A DNA stretch of 64,000 nucleotides, from positions 6,138,001-6,202,000 of the forward strand of contig NZ_CP133774.1 in the NCBI RefSeq assembly GCF_034344865.1, given 5' to 3'. The notes under the pieces were generated by a model. The model was given only the letters and a program-made list of their open reading frames with translations, made no database searches and was not told where the DNA came from. The position numbers were made by a program, and so were the translations under genes. Below are positions 34,188 to 44,243 of the stretch, in pieces. This stretch comes from Pseudomonas sp. 10S4 (GTDB lineage Bacteria; Pseudomonadota; Gammaproteobacteria; Pseudomonadales; Pseudomonadaceae). The first letter of the stretch is position 1. Every line of letters starts with the position of its first letter.

Positions 34188-35143
34188 ATGGCTGAATTTC
34201 TATTGCGCAAGTTATTGGCGCTGGCGGCAACCCTGCTGTCGGTATCGGTAATCGTGTTCCTGGCCCTGGAACTGAACATCGAGGACGTCGCAATCAACGT
34301 TCTCGGCCCCTACTCCGCCGCCGACCAACGCGCCGCATGGCTGGTGGAACACGGTTACAACCAACCCTTTGTCTGGCGCTACCTGGTGTGGCTGAAGGAT
34401 TTTCTCCAAGGCGACTGGGGCACTTCGGTGCACTTTCGTGAACCGGTGATCGACCTGCTGCTGCCGAACCTCGGGCAAACGTTGATCCTTGCGGGGCTGG
34501 CCTTGCTGGTGATGGTGCCGGTAGCCCTGACGCTGGGCATTCTGGCCGGGATTCGTCAGGGTTCGGCGGTGGATCGGCTGGTGTCGTTTCTGTCGATCGT
34601 CACCACCTCGATTCCGGACTTCGCCAGTGCGGTGTTTGTCTCGGCGATCTTCGTCTTCTGGCTCAACTGGCTGCCGGGCGTGAGCAGCATGAGCGACGGC
34701 TTCAACCCGGTGGAACTGGCGCTGCCGCTGATGGTGCTGTGCCTGTTCGGCATCGGTTATCTGGCGCGGATCACCCGGGCCTCGATGGTCGAAGTGATGC
34801 AGGCGCCGTACATCCGCACCGCGCGCCTCAAAGGCGCGTCGACTTCACGGATCGTGCTGCGTCATGCCCTGCGCAACGTGCTGATCGCACCGATCACCGT
34901 GATCATGTTGTACATCCCGTGGCTGCGTCGAACGTGATCGTGGTCGGACCGGTGTTCTTCGCCTACAAAGGCTTCGGTTCACTGCTCTACACCGCGTCGC
35001 TGAACCATGACGTCTACCTGATCGAAGCCTGCGCGATGATCAGCGGCATCGTGGTCGGCGCGACCAAAATCTTCTCGGACCTGGCCTACACCTGGCTCAA
35101 CCCGCGCATCACCTTGCGCAGTCTTGGCGGAGGCGGCCAATGA
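34188..35143 (+). CDS. ABC transporter permease (DppB-like), frameshifted
   Basis: About 319 residues when repaired, with six spans. N-terminal hydrophobic anchor FLLRKLLALAATLLSVSVIV, periplasmic loop, then the inner-membrane component domain. The EAA-like coupling loop is RASMVEVMQAPYIRTARLKG with GASTSRIVLRHALRN. A base is missing near 34925: as read, the protein ends IPWLRRT, while the other frame gives IPWLASNVIVVGPVFFAYKG and continues to LRSLGGGGQ with TGA at 35141-35143. The repaired end overlaps the second permease by 4 bases (ATGA), the normal organisation of dpp-type operons, which supports the repair. Confidence 0.88.
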
Positions 35144-35976
35144 ACTTCCTCAAAGCGTTCAAACATCCCTTGGCATTGCTCGGTCTGCTGCTGGTCGGCG
35201 GCTGGGTACTGATGGCGCTGTTCGCGCCGTGGCTGGCGCCCCACGATCCACTGGAAAGCTTCACCCCGCTGCTGACGCCAATGACCCCGGATGGCGACGG
35301 CCTGCGCTTCCTGCTGGGCACCGACATGATCGGCCGGGACATTCTGTCGCGACTGATCTGGGGCACGCGCACCGTGTTGTTCTGGTCGATCCTCGCAACC
35401 TTGACCGCGTTCGCCGTCGGCATCGCCATGGGCCTGTGCGCCGGTTACTTCAATGGCTGGGTCGATGGGGTGTTGTCCTACGTTGCCGACACCGTGTTGT
35501 CGTTCCCGGTGCTGGTGTTGTACATCGTGATCATCATCGCCCTCGGTGCCTCGGCGCTGAATATCCTGATTGCGGTGACCTTCACTAGTGCCCCGGCAAT
35601 CTTCCGGATCATGCGCGCACTGACCATCGACATCCGCTCCCGGGACTACGTGCTCAGCGCAATCACCCAGGGCGAAGGCTCGCTGCGAATCATGCTGGTG
35701 GAAATCCTGCCCAACTGCGGCGGCCCGCTGATCGTCGATTTCTGTCTGCGCATCGGCTACACCGCAATCATGATCGGCGCCCTCGGTTTCCTCGGCCTCG
35801 GCCTGCCACCGCCGACTCCGGACTGGGGCGGCATGATCAATGAAGGCCGCAGCATGGCCATCGCCTTCCCGCACCTGGTGATCTTCCCGTGCATTGCCAT
35901 CTCCACCCTGATGCTGGGCCTGAGCCTGTTGGCGGACGGTCTGGACGAACACGCCCAGAAAGGCACAAGGAGTTGA
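35140..35976 (+). CDS. ABC transporter permease (DppC-like)
   Basis: 278 residues. Short cytosolic start and first span (ALLGLLLVGGWVLMALFAPW), followed by the DppC-type conserved loop FLLGTDMIGRDILSRLIWGT. The coupling loop is RSRDYVLSAITQGEGSLRIM, and the conserved GALGFLGLGLPPPTPDWGGM follows, which is diagnostic of this permease family. It pairs with the DppB-like permease to form the channel for the substrate delivered by the family 5 binding protein. Overlaps the previous gene by 4 bases and is 2 bases from the ATPase gene. Confidence 0.92.
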   Translation: MNFLKAFKHPLALLGLLLVGGWVLMALFAPWLAPHDPLESFTPLLTPMTPDGDGLRFLLGTDMIGRDILSRLIWGTRTVLFWSILATLTAFAVGIAMGLCAGYFNGWVDGVLSYVADTVLSFPVLVLYIVIIIALGASALNILIAVTFTSAPAIFRIMRALTIDIRSRDYVLSAITQGEGSLRIMLVEILPNCGGPLIVDFCLRIGYTAIMIGALGFLGLGLPPPTPDWGGMINEGRSMAIAFPHLVIFPCIAISTLMLGLSLLADGLDEHAQKGTRS

Positions 35977-35978
35977 GC

Positions 35979-37637
35979 ATGAGCCAACTGCAGAACTTGC
36001 AACAGGTGCTACGCGTGGAGAACCTCTCCATCGAACTGCCCGCCGGCGCCGACCGTAGCCACGCCGTAAAGGGCATCAGCCTCGACGTACGCAAAGGTGA
36101 AATTCTTTGCGTGATCGGCGAATCCGGCTCCGGCAAGTCGGTGCTTTCGGCGGCGATCATGGGCGACTACGCCAAGGGCCTGCGCCACAGTGAAGGGGTG
36201 ATCGACTTTCTCGGCGACGACATCTGCCGCATGGACGAACACTCCCTGCGCCGGTTGCGTGGCAACCGCATCGCGATGATCTTCCAGGAGCCGATGGCGG
36301 CGCTGAACCCGGCGATTCGAATTGGTCAGCAGGTCGAAGAAATCTTCGACATTCATGCACCACAGATGCCCGCCGCCGAACGTCGCGAACGCATGCTCGC
36401 CCTGCTCGACTCCACCCAATTGCCCGACCCGCCACGGATCGCCAACAGCTTTCCCCATCAACTCTCCGGCGGCCAATGCCAGCGGGTGGTGATTGCCATG
36501 GCGTTGGCGATGAACCCGGACTTGCTGATCGCCGACGAACCGACCACCGCGCTGGACGTGACCACTCAGGCCCAGGTGCTGAAACTGGTGCGCGACCTGC
36601 GGGGGCGTGGCCAGCACGGCATTTTGTTCATCACCCACGACTTCGGCGTGGTAGCGGAAATCGCCGACCGCATCGCCGTGATGGAGGGCGGTGTGCTGGT
36701 GGAAATCGGTGAACGCGACCAAGTGCTCAACGCGCCGAAACACCCGTACACCCGCAAGTTGATCGCCGCCGTGCCGGCGCTGCATCCCGAGTTACACGCA
36801 CCGTGCGCCGACGGTGAGTTGGCGCTGCGCATCGAGCACCTGACCAAAACCTACAACGTCGGCGGCCGCTTGGTTCCGGCGCTCAAGGATGTGTCGCTGC
36901 AACTGCCACGGGGCAAGACCTTGGCGATTGTTGGTGAGTCCGGCTCGGGCAAGAGCACGTTGGTCAAAGCGGCGATTCGGTTGGTGGAAAGCGACAGCGG
37001 CCACGTCTGGGTCGGTGATACGGATTTCCTCGCGTTGCGCGGTTCGGCCCTGGCGGCCAATCGGCGGCGGATCCAGATGATTTTCCAGGACCCGTACGGC
37101 TCGCTTAATCCGCGGCATCGGGTCGGCGACATCATCGCTCGAGCCGCGCAATTGCGCGGGTTGTCGGCCAAGGTTGCGTGGACCGAGGCCGGCGATTTGC
37201 TGGAACAGGTCGGGCTCAAGCGTGACGCCCTCAAACGCAAGCCACGGCAGCTCTCCGGCGGCCAGCGCCAGCGCATCGGCATCGCCCGGGCCCTGGCGAT
37301 GCGCCCGGAAGTGCTGATCGCCGATGAAAGCGTTTCGGCGCTGGATGTCTCAGTGCAGAAGCAGGTGCTGGAGTTGCTCGCCGAGCTGCAGACGGAACTC
37401 GACCTGACCTACCTGTTCATCACCCACGACCTCGCCGTCGTCAGCCGGATCGCCGACCGCGTCGCGGTGATGCGCCAGGGCGAAGTGGTGGAATACGGCA
37501 CGGCAGAACAGGTGCTCTTGCGACCGCAAAACACCTACACCCAGACCTTGCTGGCGGCGGCCCCCGGCGCGTCGGCGATCCCGGTGGTGCCTGTCGCGGA
37601 ACCGACGCTGAGGCTGATCCGCCCTCAAGCCAACTGA
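35979..37637 (+). CDS. Fused dual ATP-binding subunit of the oligopeptide-type ABC importer (DppD-DppF fusion)
   Basis: 552 residues with two complete nucleotide-binding domains. First: Walker [14 protein letters not shown], signature [17 protein letters not shown], Walker [14 protein letters not shown]. Second: Walker [14 protein letters not shown], signature [17 protein letters not shown], Walker [14 protein letters not shown], in which Ser replaces the usual Pro-Thr. The first signature has Cys instead of Arg (GGQCQR). ATG at 35979 has AAGGAG upstream; the frame extends further left but without a start site. It drives the importer with the two permeases. The GC-rich hairpin at 37658 separates it from the porin. 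Confidence 0.93.
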   Translation: MSQLQNLQQVLRVENLSIELPAGADRSHAVKGISLDVRKGEILCVIGESGSGKSVLSAAIMGDYAKGLRHSEGVIDFLGDDICRMDEHSLRRLRGNRIAMIFQEPMAALNPAIRIGQQVEEIFDIHAPQMPAAERRERMLALLDSTQLPDPPRIANSFPHQLSGGQCQRVVIAMALAMNPDLLIADEPTTALDVTTQAQVLKLVRDLRGRGQHGILFITHDFGVVAEIADRIAVMEGGVLVEIGERDQVLNAPKHPYTRKLIAAVPALHPELHAPCADGELALRIEHLTKTYNVGGRLVPALKDVSLQLPRGKTLAIVGESGSGKSTLVKAAIRLVESDSGHVWVGDTDFLALRGSALAANRRRIQMIFQDPYGSLNPRHRVGDIIARAAQLRGLSAKVAWTEAGDLLEQVGLKRDALKRKPRQLSGGQRQRIGIARALAMRPEVLIADESVSALDVSVQKQVLELLAELQTELDLTYLFITHDLAVVSRIADRVAVMRQGEVVEYGTAEQVLLRPQNTYTQTLLAAAPGASAIPVVPVAEPTLRLIRPQAN

Positions 37638-37657
37638 CTCAATAACCCTTTCCCCAT

Positions 37658-37677
37658 GCCGCAGCGTTCGCTGCGGC
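37658..37677 (+). terminator. Hairpin between ATPase and porin genes
   Basis: GCCGCAGC-GTTC-GCTGCGGC is a perfect 8-bp stem with a tetraloop 20 bases after the ATPase stop. No T run follows, so it may attenuate or stabilise rather than terminate. Confidence 0.5.
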
Positions 37678-37723
37678 CCGGGCTGCTGTTGCCAACGATA
37701 ACTAAAAAATCAGGAGTATCACT

Positions 37724-38906
37724 GTGCGCACAACCACCCCTTTTGCTATCCGTTCCATCGCTCTAATCCCCGTGCTCGGCGCCTTAGCGGCCCCGGCCAT
37801 GGCGATTCAAGTCACCGACAACCTCGACCTCGGCGGCGCCGTCCGGGCGCGTTGGGACTATGACCCGGATCGCGACATCCAGAAGTTCAACTTCGACACC
37901 GCGTTCCTCACCGCCAAGTACAACTCCGATACCTGGATCGGCGCGGCCAAATACCGTTTCTATGGGCGAGCCTACCCTTACCAGTACACAAACAATGTCG
38001 GTGACGTGCAGTTCGCCGAATTCGGCGTGGGTCGGCTACAAGTTCAACCCCGACCAGCAGATCCAGGTCGGCCTGAATCAGGTGCCGTTCGGTTTGCAGC
38101 CGTACTTCGGCAGCACCTTCTACGAAACCCTGGGCAACGTGGTCGGCCTGGAAGACGTGGAGCAAATCGGCGCCAAGTACATCCAGCAAAGCGGCGACTG
38201 GAACATCCAGGCCGGCTACTACTTGCGCCCGGCGTGGCAAGGCAAAGGCACCAGCAATGGTGATACGTACTCCAGCGTCGTGTCCAAAGCCGACAGTTAC
38301 GTCACCGATGGCAGCAACAACCAGGAACGCAACACCGTGGTGCTGCGCGTGGCCAAGGCGCTGGACCTGGGGCCGTGGAAATCCGAAGTCGGGCTCTCCG
38401 GCCTGACCTCGACCCTGGAGAACCAGGACACTGACAACAACGGCCGGCGCAACGCCGTGGCCGTGCACTACATCGGCAAGAACGGCCCGTGGGGCGTGCA
38501 ACTGCAAGCCGCGCGGCAGCAGATGTCGCCGCGCAACCCCGGCACCGATGAACTGGTGACCCTCGGCGGTTATGACGGCACGTTCAACGTCGCCAGTCGC
38601 GGCAATTTGTATGTGGCAGATGTGAGCTACGACGTTGGCGGCAAGTACCTGTTCGACCAGATCAGCGGTGTGAAGCTGTACGCCAACTACAGCGCCTTCG
38701 ACAAATCCAATGACGACTTCAAGACCTCGCAACGGATGATCTTCGGCACCTCGTTTTCCGTCAGCAAATTGTGGATCGCGACGGAATGGTTGTATGGCAA
38801 GAATGACCCGTACATCGGTGGGAGCAGCTACACCCAAAGTCTGGGGGCTGGGGGTAGCAACCAGTGGGAGAATCAGCTGTACATGAACATTGGGTATTAC
38901 TTCTGA
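37724..38906 (+). CDS. Outer-membrane porin, frameshifted
   Basis: About 393 residues after repair. GTG at 37724 has AGGAG at 7 bases. A signal peptide (MRTTTPFAIRSIALIPVLGA then LAAPAMA) precedes a barrel beginning IQVTDNLDLGGAVRARWDYD. Strand-like runs follow, and the C-terminus QLYMNIGYYF has the terminal Phe of BAM substrates. One extra G at about 38024 breaks it: FAEFGVGR as read, FAEFAWVGYKFNPDQQIQVG as expected. It is the last gene of the importer operon and presumably admits the same compound across the outer membrane. Porin family inferred from layout; not clearly OprD. Confidence 0.82.
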
Positions 38907-38935
38907 TCCGGGTTATTTGGCGTTCTTGAAGCAGC

Positions 38936-39034
38936 CTTCGCGGGCAAGCCTCGCTCCTACAGTAATGCGGTGGCGCATCCACCGCTTAACCTGTAGGAGC
39001 GAGCGGGCGGCGTTCCGACTTGCCCGCGAAAGCG
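38936..39034. repeat. Dispersed palindromic repeat, third class (TTCGCGGGCAAGCCTCGCTCC)
   Basis: CTTCGCGGGCAAGCCTCGCT followed by CCTACAG is mirrored, with an insertion GGGCGGCGTTCCGA, by CTGTAGGAGCGAGC and CTTGCCCGCGAAAGC. It separates the porin from the LysR gene. Confidence 0.75.
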
Positions 39035-39162
39035 CCAGCCCAAACAACACTTGCACCAGCCCCTCACACAGGAGTCAGATACGCCCTACAGAACAATCAC
39101 CAAAAACAATAAACCTGCCCCACGCGTCCCTGCGTCGGCGTCAGGTATGGAGTCACCCTTTC

Positions 39163-40038
39163 ATGCGTCAACTGCCCTCGCTCAACATGCTGCGCGTCTT
39201 TGAAGAAGTCGCGCGGCATCGCAGTTTCAGCCAGGCGGCTTTGGGCCTGAACGTCACCCAAGGCGCGGTCAGCCGTCAGATCAAACAGCTCGAAGATTAT
39301 CTCGGTGTGGCGCTGTTTATTCGCACGCCGCAAGGCCTGTCGCTGACCGAAACCGGCCTCGCCCTCTCGCCGCAACTGAGCGACGCGTTCGACCATGTCG
39401 AACGCGCCCTGCAAGCGGTGCGCGTGCCCAACCTGCGCCAGCGTCTGCGCATCGTCGCGCCACCGACCTGGGCGACGCGCTGGTTGTCGGCGCACTTGCG
39501 TGCGTTCTGCCAACGCTACCCGGACATCAGCCTCAGCGTGACCAACCAGACCGGCCACGACAACCTCGCTGAAATCGACTGCCACATTCGTTTCGGCCTC
39601 GAAGCCGCCAACCATTGCAGCAGCCAGTTGCTGGTGATGGAGCGGCACATGGCGGTGGCCAGCCCGGAGCTGTTCGTCAACGGCCAGCCGCCGGATCTGC
39701 GGCAGTTTCCACTGCTGCACATCCTGCACGATGGCAAGCGTTTGAAGGTGTGGGAGAACTGGTTGGCGGCGATGGGGCGTGAGGATGTTGATGCCGGGCA
39801 AGGACTGGAATTCAGCACGTTGGATCAGGTGATCCACACGGCGTTGGCCGGCGGCGGGCTGGCGGTGATTGACCGGCAGATGATCGAAAAGGAACTGGCG
39901 AATGGCAGCCTGCTGCCGATCACTGCGGTGGAGGTGGTTGGGCCTTATGGGTATTGGCTGGATGTGGCGAATGACAAGCAAGGGTTGTCGAAGGTGCGGT
40001 TGTTTACGCAGTGGTTGGGGTTGGTCAGCAATCCCTGA
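39163..40038 (+). CDS. LysR-family transcriptional regulator, GcvA-like
   Basis: 291 residues. Start at 39163 (MRQLPSLNMLRVFEEVARHR) with GGAG ten bases upstream. The HTH is RSFSQAALGLNVTQGAVSRQ and the effector domain begins RIVAPPTWATRWLSAHLRAF, both typical of the GcvA/AmpR subgroup. It follows the porin in the same direction with a repeat in between, and is convergent with the MFS gene of the next cluster. It could regulate either the importer operon or the aldehyde dehydrogenase/Fae set. Confidence 0.9.
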   Translation: MRQLPSLNMLRVFEEVARHRSFSQAALGLNVTQGAVSRQIKQLEDYLGVALFIRTPQGLSLTETGLALSPQLSDAFDHVERALQAVRVPNLRQRLRIVAPPTWATRWLSAHLRAFCQRYPDISLSVTNQTGHDNLAEIDCHIRFGLEAANHCSSQLLVMERHMAVASPELFVNGQPPDLRQFPLLHILHDGKRLKVWENWLAAMGREDVDAGQGLEFSTLDQVIHTALAGGGLAVIDRQMIEKELANGSLLPITAVEVVGPYGYWLDVANDKQGLSKVRLFTQWLGLVSNP

Positions 40039-40052
40039 AACACCGCCATCCC

Positions 40053-40143
40053 CTGTGGGAGCGGGCTTGCTCGCGAATACGGTGTGTCAGTTGGCATTGA
40101 TGGTGCCTGACACACCGCCTTCGCGAGCAAGCCCGCTCCCACA
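40053..40143. repeat. REPIN (paired REP palindromes)
   Basis: TGTGGGAGCGGGCTTGCTCG faces CGAGCAAGCCCGCTCCCACA between convergent LysR and MFS genes. Confidence 0.9.
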
Positions 40144-40162
40144 TTGGGTTTTGTGGTGGTTT

Positions 40163-41526
40163 TTAGATTGGGGCTGTGACCTTTGCGGACACCGGCGCCC
40201 CGCTCTCCACCGGGCTCTGCGCCTTGCACGCCTGGCTCAACGTCAGGGATTTGGTCTCCGGCGCCCAGGCCCAGGAAATCATCGCGCCCAACGCCAAAAT
40301 CGCCGCCAATATGCCCATGGTCGGGCTCAAGCCAATCCCCGCCACACTCACCGGTAACAGGAAGGTGCTGACCGCCGAACCCAACCGACTCACCGCTGTA
40401 GCAAGGCCAATCCCGCTGGCCCGCACTTCGGTCGGGAAGCTTTCGGCCGGGAATACCCCCACCAGGTTGCTCACCGCCGACAACACCAGCGTGAACACGC
40501 CGAACACCAGCACCATCAGGAATGCCGCGCTGCCCGGCAACGCCGCCAACAGGAACAACGCCACCGCCAGGATGATGAACGAGTTGATCAAGAATCCTCG
40601 GCGCGAGAATTTCACCGTGCACCAGATACCGATCAATGCACCCAGAATCAGCAGCATGTTCAACATCAACTCGGGCCCAAAGCCCTCGGCCAAGCCCATC
40701 TTCTGCAGAATCGACGGCAGGAAGGTGTAGATCGCAAAGTACGGCATCACGATGCAAACGAAGAACAGGCAGTTGAACGCGGTGCGCTTGCGGTATTCAC
40801 GGCTGAACAGCACCGCGTAGCCGGAACGGGTTTCGGTGGAGCGTGTTTCGTCGAGTTCGACGTTATCGCCCAGGTGCTTTTTGACGATGGCCCGAGCTTC
40901 GGCGATCCGTCCCTGATTCACCAACCAACGTGGCGACTCCGGCGTGCCGATCCGCGCGATCAAAATCAATGCCGCCGGGATCGCCGACGAAGCCAGCATC
41001 CAGCGCCAGGCGTCGTCACCCAGGTTGAGCATCGCCGTGCCGACGAAGGTCGCGGCGACGTAGCCAAAGGTCCAGATCACACTGAACGAACCGAGCAACA
41101 CGCCCCGGTGTTTTTTTGGCGAAAACTCGGCGAGCATCGCGTGGCCGACGCTGAAGTCGCCGCCCAGGCCGATGCCGACAGCACCCGGCAGAAGAACAAC
41201 TGCATCGCGGTTTCGGCGTAGAACTGCATCACCGAAGCAATCGTGATCAGCACAAAACTGACCAGGAAGATTTTCTGCCGGCCGACCTTGTCGGAGATCC
41301 AGCCGAAGAACAGGCTCCCGAGGAACAAGCCGAGTAGCGCCGAGGCACCGATCAGGCCCTGCCAGAAGGCATCGAGGTGCATTTGCGGGCTGAGCAAGGT
41401 GAAGGCAATACCGATCAGGCCGAGGATGTAGCCGTCGGTGAAGTGCGCGCCGAAGGTGAGGCCGGCGATTTTGATATGGAAGCGCCCGATGGGCAGGTCA
41501 TCGATCTTTATCGATTGAGCGGACAT
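40163..41526 (-). CDS. MFS metabolite:H+ symporter (sugar-porter-like), frameshifted
   Basis: About 454 residues after repair. The start MSAQSIKIDDLPIGRFHIKI leads into twelve spans. GWISDKVGRQK is motif A after span 2, and GTPESPRWLVNQGR after span 6 is the PESPR motif of the sugar/organic-acid porter family. A base is missing near 41180: the N-terminal frame leaves at RVLSASAWAA, whereas the proper continuation RVLVGIGLGGDFSVGHAMLA joins the C-terminal frame. The end is VSAKVTAPI at 40163. It is the last gene of a minus-strand set with the aldehyde dehydrogenase, reductase and Fae homologue, so probably imports their substrate. Resembles YaaU/YdjE-like proteins. Confidence 0.85.
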
Positions 41527-41584
41527 GTTCGTCTCCAGTTGTTGTTATTGACGGAGAAATGAAACCGATAGCTCTACCCCTCCC

Positions 41585-41752
41585 TGTAGGAGCGAGGCTT
41601 GTGTGGCGAGGGGGTTTACCCCCGTTGGGTCGCGAGGCGGCCCCAAAACCTGCAATCGCCGTATATCAGGTACATCGCGTGCAATGTTTTACGACTGCTA
41701 CGCAGCCGAACGGGGGCAAGCCCCTCACCACACAAGCGTTGCCCCCACAGGG
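41585..41752. repeat. Long composite palindromic repeat
   Basis: The left arm CTTGTGTGGCGAGGGGGTTT then ACCCCCGTT is mirrored by AACGGGGGCAAGCCCCTCAC then CACACAAG, about 100 bases apart. The flanks CCTGTAGGAGCGAG and CAGGG resemble the ends of the other repeats. It fills the gap between the aldehyde dehydrogenase and the MFS gene. Confidence 0.7.
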
Positions 41753-41766
41753 TGTGGTGTGACGGC

Positions 41767-43202
41767 TTAGAGACCGCCCATCAACAGGTATTTGATTTCC
41801 AGGTAGTCTTCCAGACCGTATTTGGAGCCCTCGCGACCGAGGCCCGATTCCTTGATGCCGCCGAACGGCGCAACTTCCGTGGAGATGATCCCTTCGTTGA
41901 TCCCGACCATGCCGGCTTCCAGGCCTTCGGCCATGCGCCAGACGCGGCCGATGTCGCGACTGTAGAAGTACGCCGACAGTCCGTACGGCGTGTCATTCGC
42001 CCGTTGCAGCACTTCGGCCTCGTCCTGCACAGCGGTAGCATCGCGGCCACCGGGCCGAAGGTTTCGTCCTGGGCGATCAGCATCTCGCTGCTGGCCTCGG
42101 TGAGGATGGTCGGCTCATAAAACGTGCCACCCAACGCATGCCGACGACCGCCGCACAACAGTTTGGCGCCCTTCTCCAAGGCGTCGCCGACGTGCAACTC
42201 AACTTTGGCCAGCGCCGCTGCGTTGATCAGCGGACCTTGCTCGGTTTCACCGTCCAGTGCACTACCAACGCGCATCGCCGCGACTGCTTCGGCGAGTTTG
42301 CCGGTAAAGGCTTCGTAGACGCCGTCCTGAATAAAGAAGCGGTTTACGCAGACGCAGGTCTGCCCGGTGTTACGGAATTTCGAGGCCATCGCACCTTTGA
42401 CGGCGGCATCCAGATCGGCGTCGTCGAAGACAATGAACGGCGCGTTGCCGCCCAACTCCAGCGAGACTTTTTTCAGCGTGTCCGCCGCTTGGCGCATCAG
42501 CAGTTTGCCGGTGCGGGTCGAGCCGGTGAATGACAGTTTGCGCACGATGCCGGAAGCTTGCAGCGCCCCGCCAATCGCCACCGCGTCACCCGAGACGACG
42601 TTGAACACGCCGGCCGGAATGCCCGCCTGCTCGGCCAACACCGCCAACGCGAAGGCTGACAGCGGCGTCTCTTCCGACGGCTTGAGGATCATCGTGCACC
42701 CCGCGGCGAGCGCGGGGGCGATCTTGCGGGTCGCCATCGCGAGCGGGAAGTTCCACGGGGTGATCGCCGCGACTACACCGATGGCTTCCTTGACCACGAT
42801 GATCCGCGCGTCGGCCTTGTGGCTCGGAATCACGTCACCGTAAGCACGTTTGGCTTCTTCGGCGAACCACTCCAGAAAACTCGCAGCGTAGACCACTTCG
42901 CCCATGGCTTCGGCCAACGGTTTGCCCTGCTCGCGGCTGAGCAAAGTCGCCAGGTCCTTCTGGTGGCTCAGCATCAGCTCGCTCCAGCGCTTGAGGCGCT
43001 GGCTACGTTCCTTGGCGGTCAGCTTGCGCCAGGCCGGCAAGGCGCGGTTGGCGGCGGCGATGGCGAGGTTGGTTTCTTCGGCGCCGGCCTTTTGCACCTC
43101 GGCGATTAGCTCGCCATTGGCCGGGTTCAACACCGGATAGGTCGCACCACCGCTGGACCATTGGCCGTCGATGAAATTGCCGTTACGGATCAGCGTGCTC
43201 AT
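41767..43202 (-). CDS. NAD(P)-dependent succinate-semialdehyde-type dehydrogenase, frameshifted
   Basis: About 479 residues after repair. General-base Glu in VSLELGGNAPFIVF, catalytic Cys in NTGQTCVCVNRFF, cofactor loop SFTGSTRTGK and the end FGGIKESGLGREGSKYGLED, all diagnostic of the GabD/SSADH group of aldehyde dehydrogenases. A G is missing near 42030: the first frame runs on as LPLCRTRPK, the second as VQDEAEVLQRANDTPYGLSA to LLMGGL. Its ATG at 43202 overlaps the stop of the aldo/keto reductase by 4 bases. In this cluster the substrate may be an aldehyde produced by the neighbouring reductase or Fae homologue rather than succinate semialdehyde. Confidence 0.88.
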
Positions 43203-44233
43203 GCCACAGCCTCGGTCAGATTGAAGCGTTCCAGACCCGGACGGGCCGAGCGCAGGATGCGTTTACCGGCGGTGTAATCGTTGATCACGTCGCACGGCGT
43301 GTAGTTGCGTTCCAGCTCATGCAGTTCTTCGGCATCGAACCTGGTTTCCAGCGCCGCCAGGGCACTGTCGAACTGTGCGGTGGTGTCGGCGCCGACCAGC
43401 ATGCAATCGACGCCCGGATGGTTGGCGACCCAGGCCTGGGCGATCTGCGCGTTCGACACACCACGGGCACGGGCCACGCGCTGAACCGAATGAGCGATTT
43501 CAAACGAGGCTTCGTCGCTGTACATCTGCTGCGTGAAGAAATCGGTCTGGTTGCGCGTCGACTGCACGTCGCCGGTCAACAAACCGCGAGCCAATGGACT
43601 GAACACCGAGACGCCGAGGCCTTGATCGCGGCAGAACGGGATCATCTCGCGCTCTTCTTCGCGGTACGCGCAGTTCAGTTGCAGCTGCATGTTGATCGGC
43701 TTGACCCAGCCATTGCGCTCGCAGGCCATGAGGATCTTCGCCAGTTGCCCGGTTAGCATGGTCGACACGCCGATGTAACGGGCCTTGCCGGAACGCACGA
43801 TGTCGTTCATCGCGCTCATGGTTTCTTCAACCGGGGTGTTCACGTCGAAGTAATGCAGCATGAACACATCGACATAATCCATGTTCAGACGCTTCAGCGA
43901 GGCGTCGATGCTGTCCATGATGTGCTTGCGCGAATGGCCGCTGGCGTTGATGCCGTTGCGGGTGCCGTAGCCGACCTTGGTGGTGATCACCAGGTCTTCG
44001 CGACGGGCCAGGCGCTTGACGATGCGCCCAACCACTTCCTCGCCGACGCCGGCGGAATAGAAGTCCGCCAGGTCAATGAAATTCACCCCGTTGTCCAGGG
44101 CGTGAGCCACGATCGGCTCGCTTTGCTTTTCATCGAAAATCCATGGTTTCCAGTCCGGGGTGCCCATGTTCATGGTGCCCAGGCACAGGCGGGAGACTTG
44201 CAGGCCGGAGTTGCCCAAACGAATGTATTGCAT
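43199..44233 (-). CDS. Aldo/keto reductase
   Basis: 344 residues, (alpha/beta)8 NADPH-dependent oxidoreductase. The catalytic tetrad can be read as D54, Y59, K86 and H127 (FIDLADFYSAG; ITTKVGYG; DVFMLHYFD). Cofactor loops are in SVFSPLARGLLTGD. The subfamily resembles YajO/Tas-like enzymes acting on aldehydes and ketones. ATG at 44233; the end overlaps the dehydrogenase start by 4 bases, so the two enzymes are made together. It lies 10 bases after the Fae homologue gene. Suggests interconversion of an alcohol, aldehyde and acid in one pathway. Confidence 0.92.
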   Translation of the reverse strand: MQYIRLGNSGLQVSRLCLGTMNMGTPDWKPWIFDEKQSEPIVAHALDNGVNFIDLADFYSAGVGEEVVGRIVKRLARREDLVITTKVGYGTRNGINASGHSRKHIMDSIDASLKRLNMDYVDVFMLHYFDVNTPVEETMSAMNDIVRSGKARYIGVSTMLTGQLAKILMACERNGWVKPINMQLQLNCAYREEEREMIPFCRDQGLGVSVFSPLARGLLTGDVQSTRNQTDFFTQQMYSDEASFEIAHSVQRVARARGVSNAQIAQAWVANHPGVDCMLVGADTTAQFDSALAALETRFDAEELHELERNYTPCDVINDYTAGKRILRSARPGLERFNLTEAVA

Positions 44234-44243
44234 GGCGCAGACC

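Noticed and set aside
37724..38906. Assigning the porin to OprD
   Set aside because: OprD-type N-terminal and loop motifs were not recognised; kept as porin of unspecified family.
41767..43202. Naming the dehydrogenase gabD
   Set aside because: The sequence group fits, but no gabT or GABA gene is adjacent; the operon context suggests another aldehyde.
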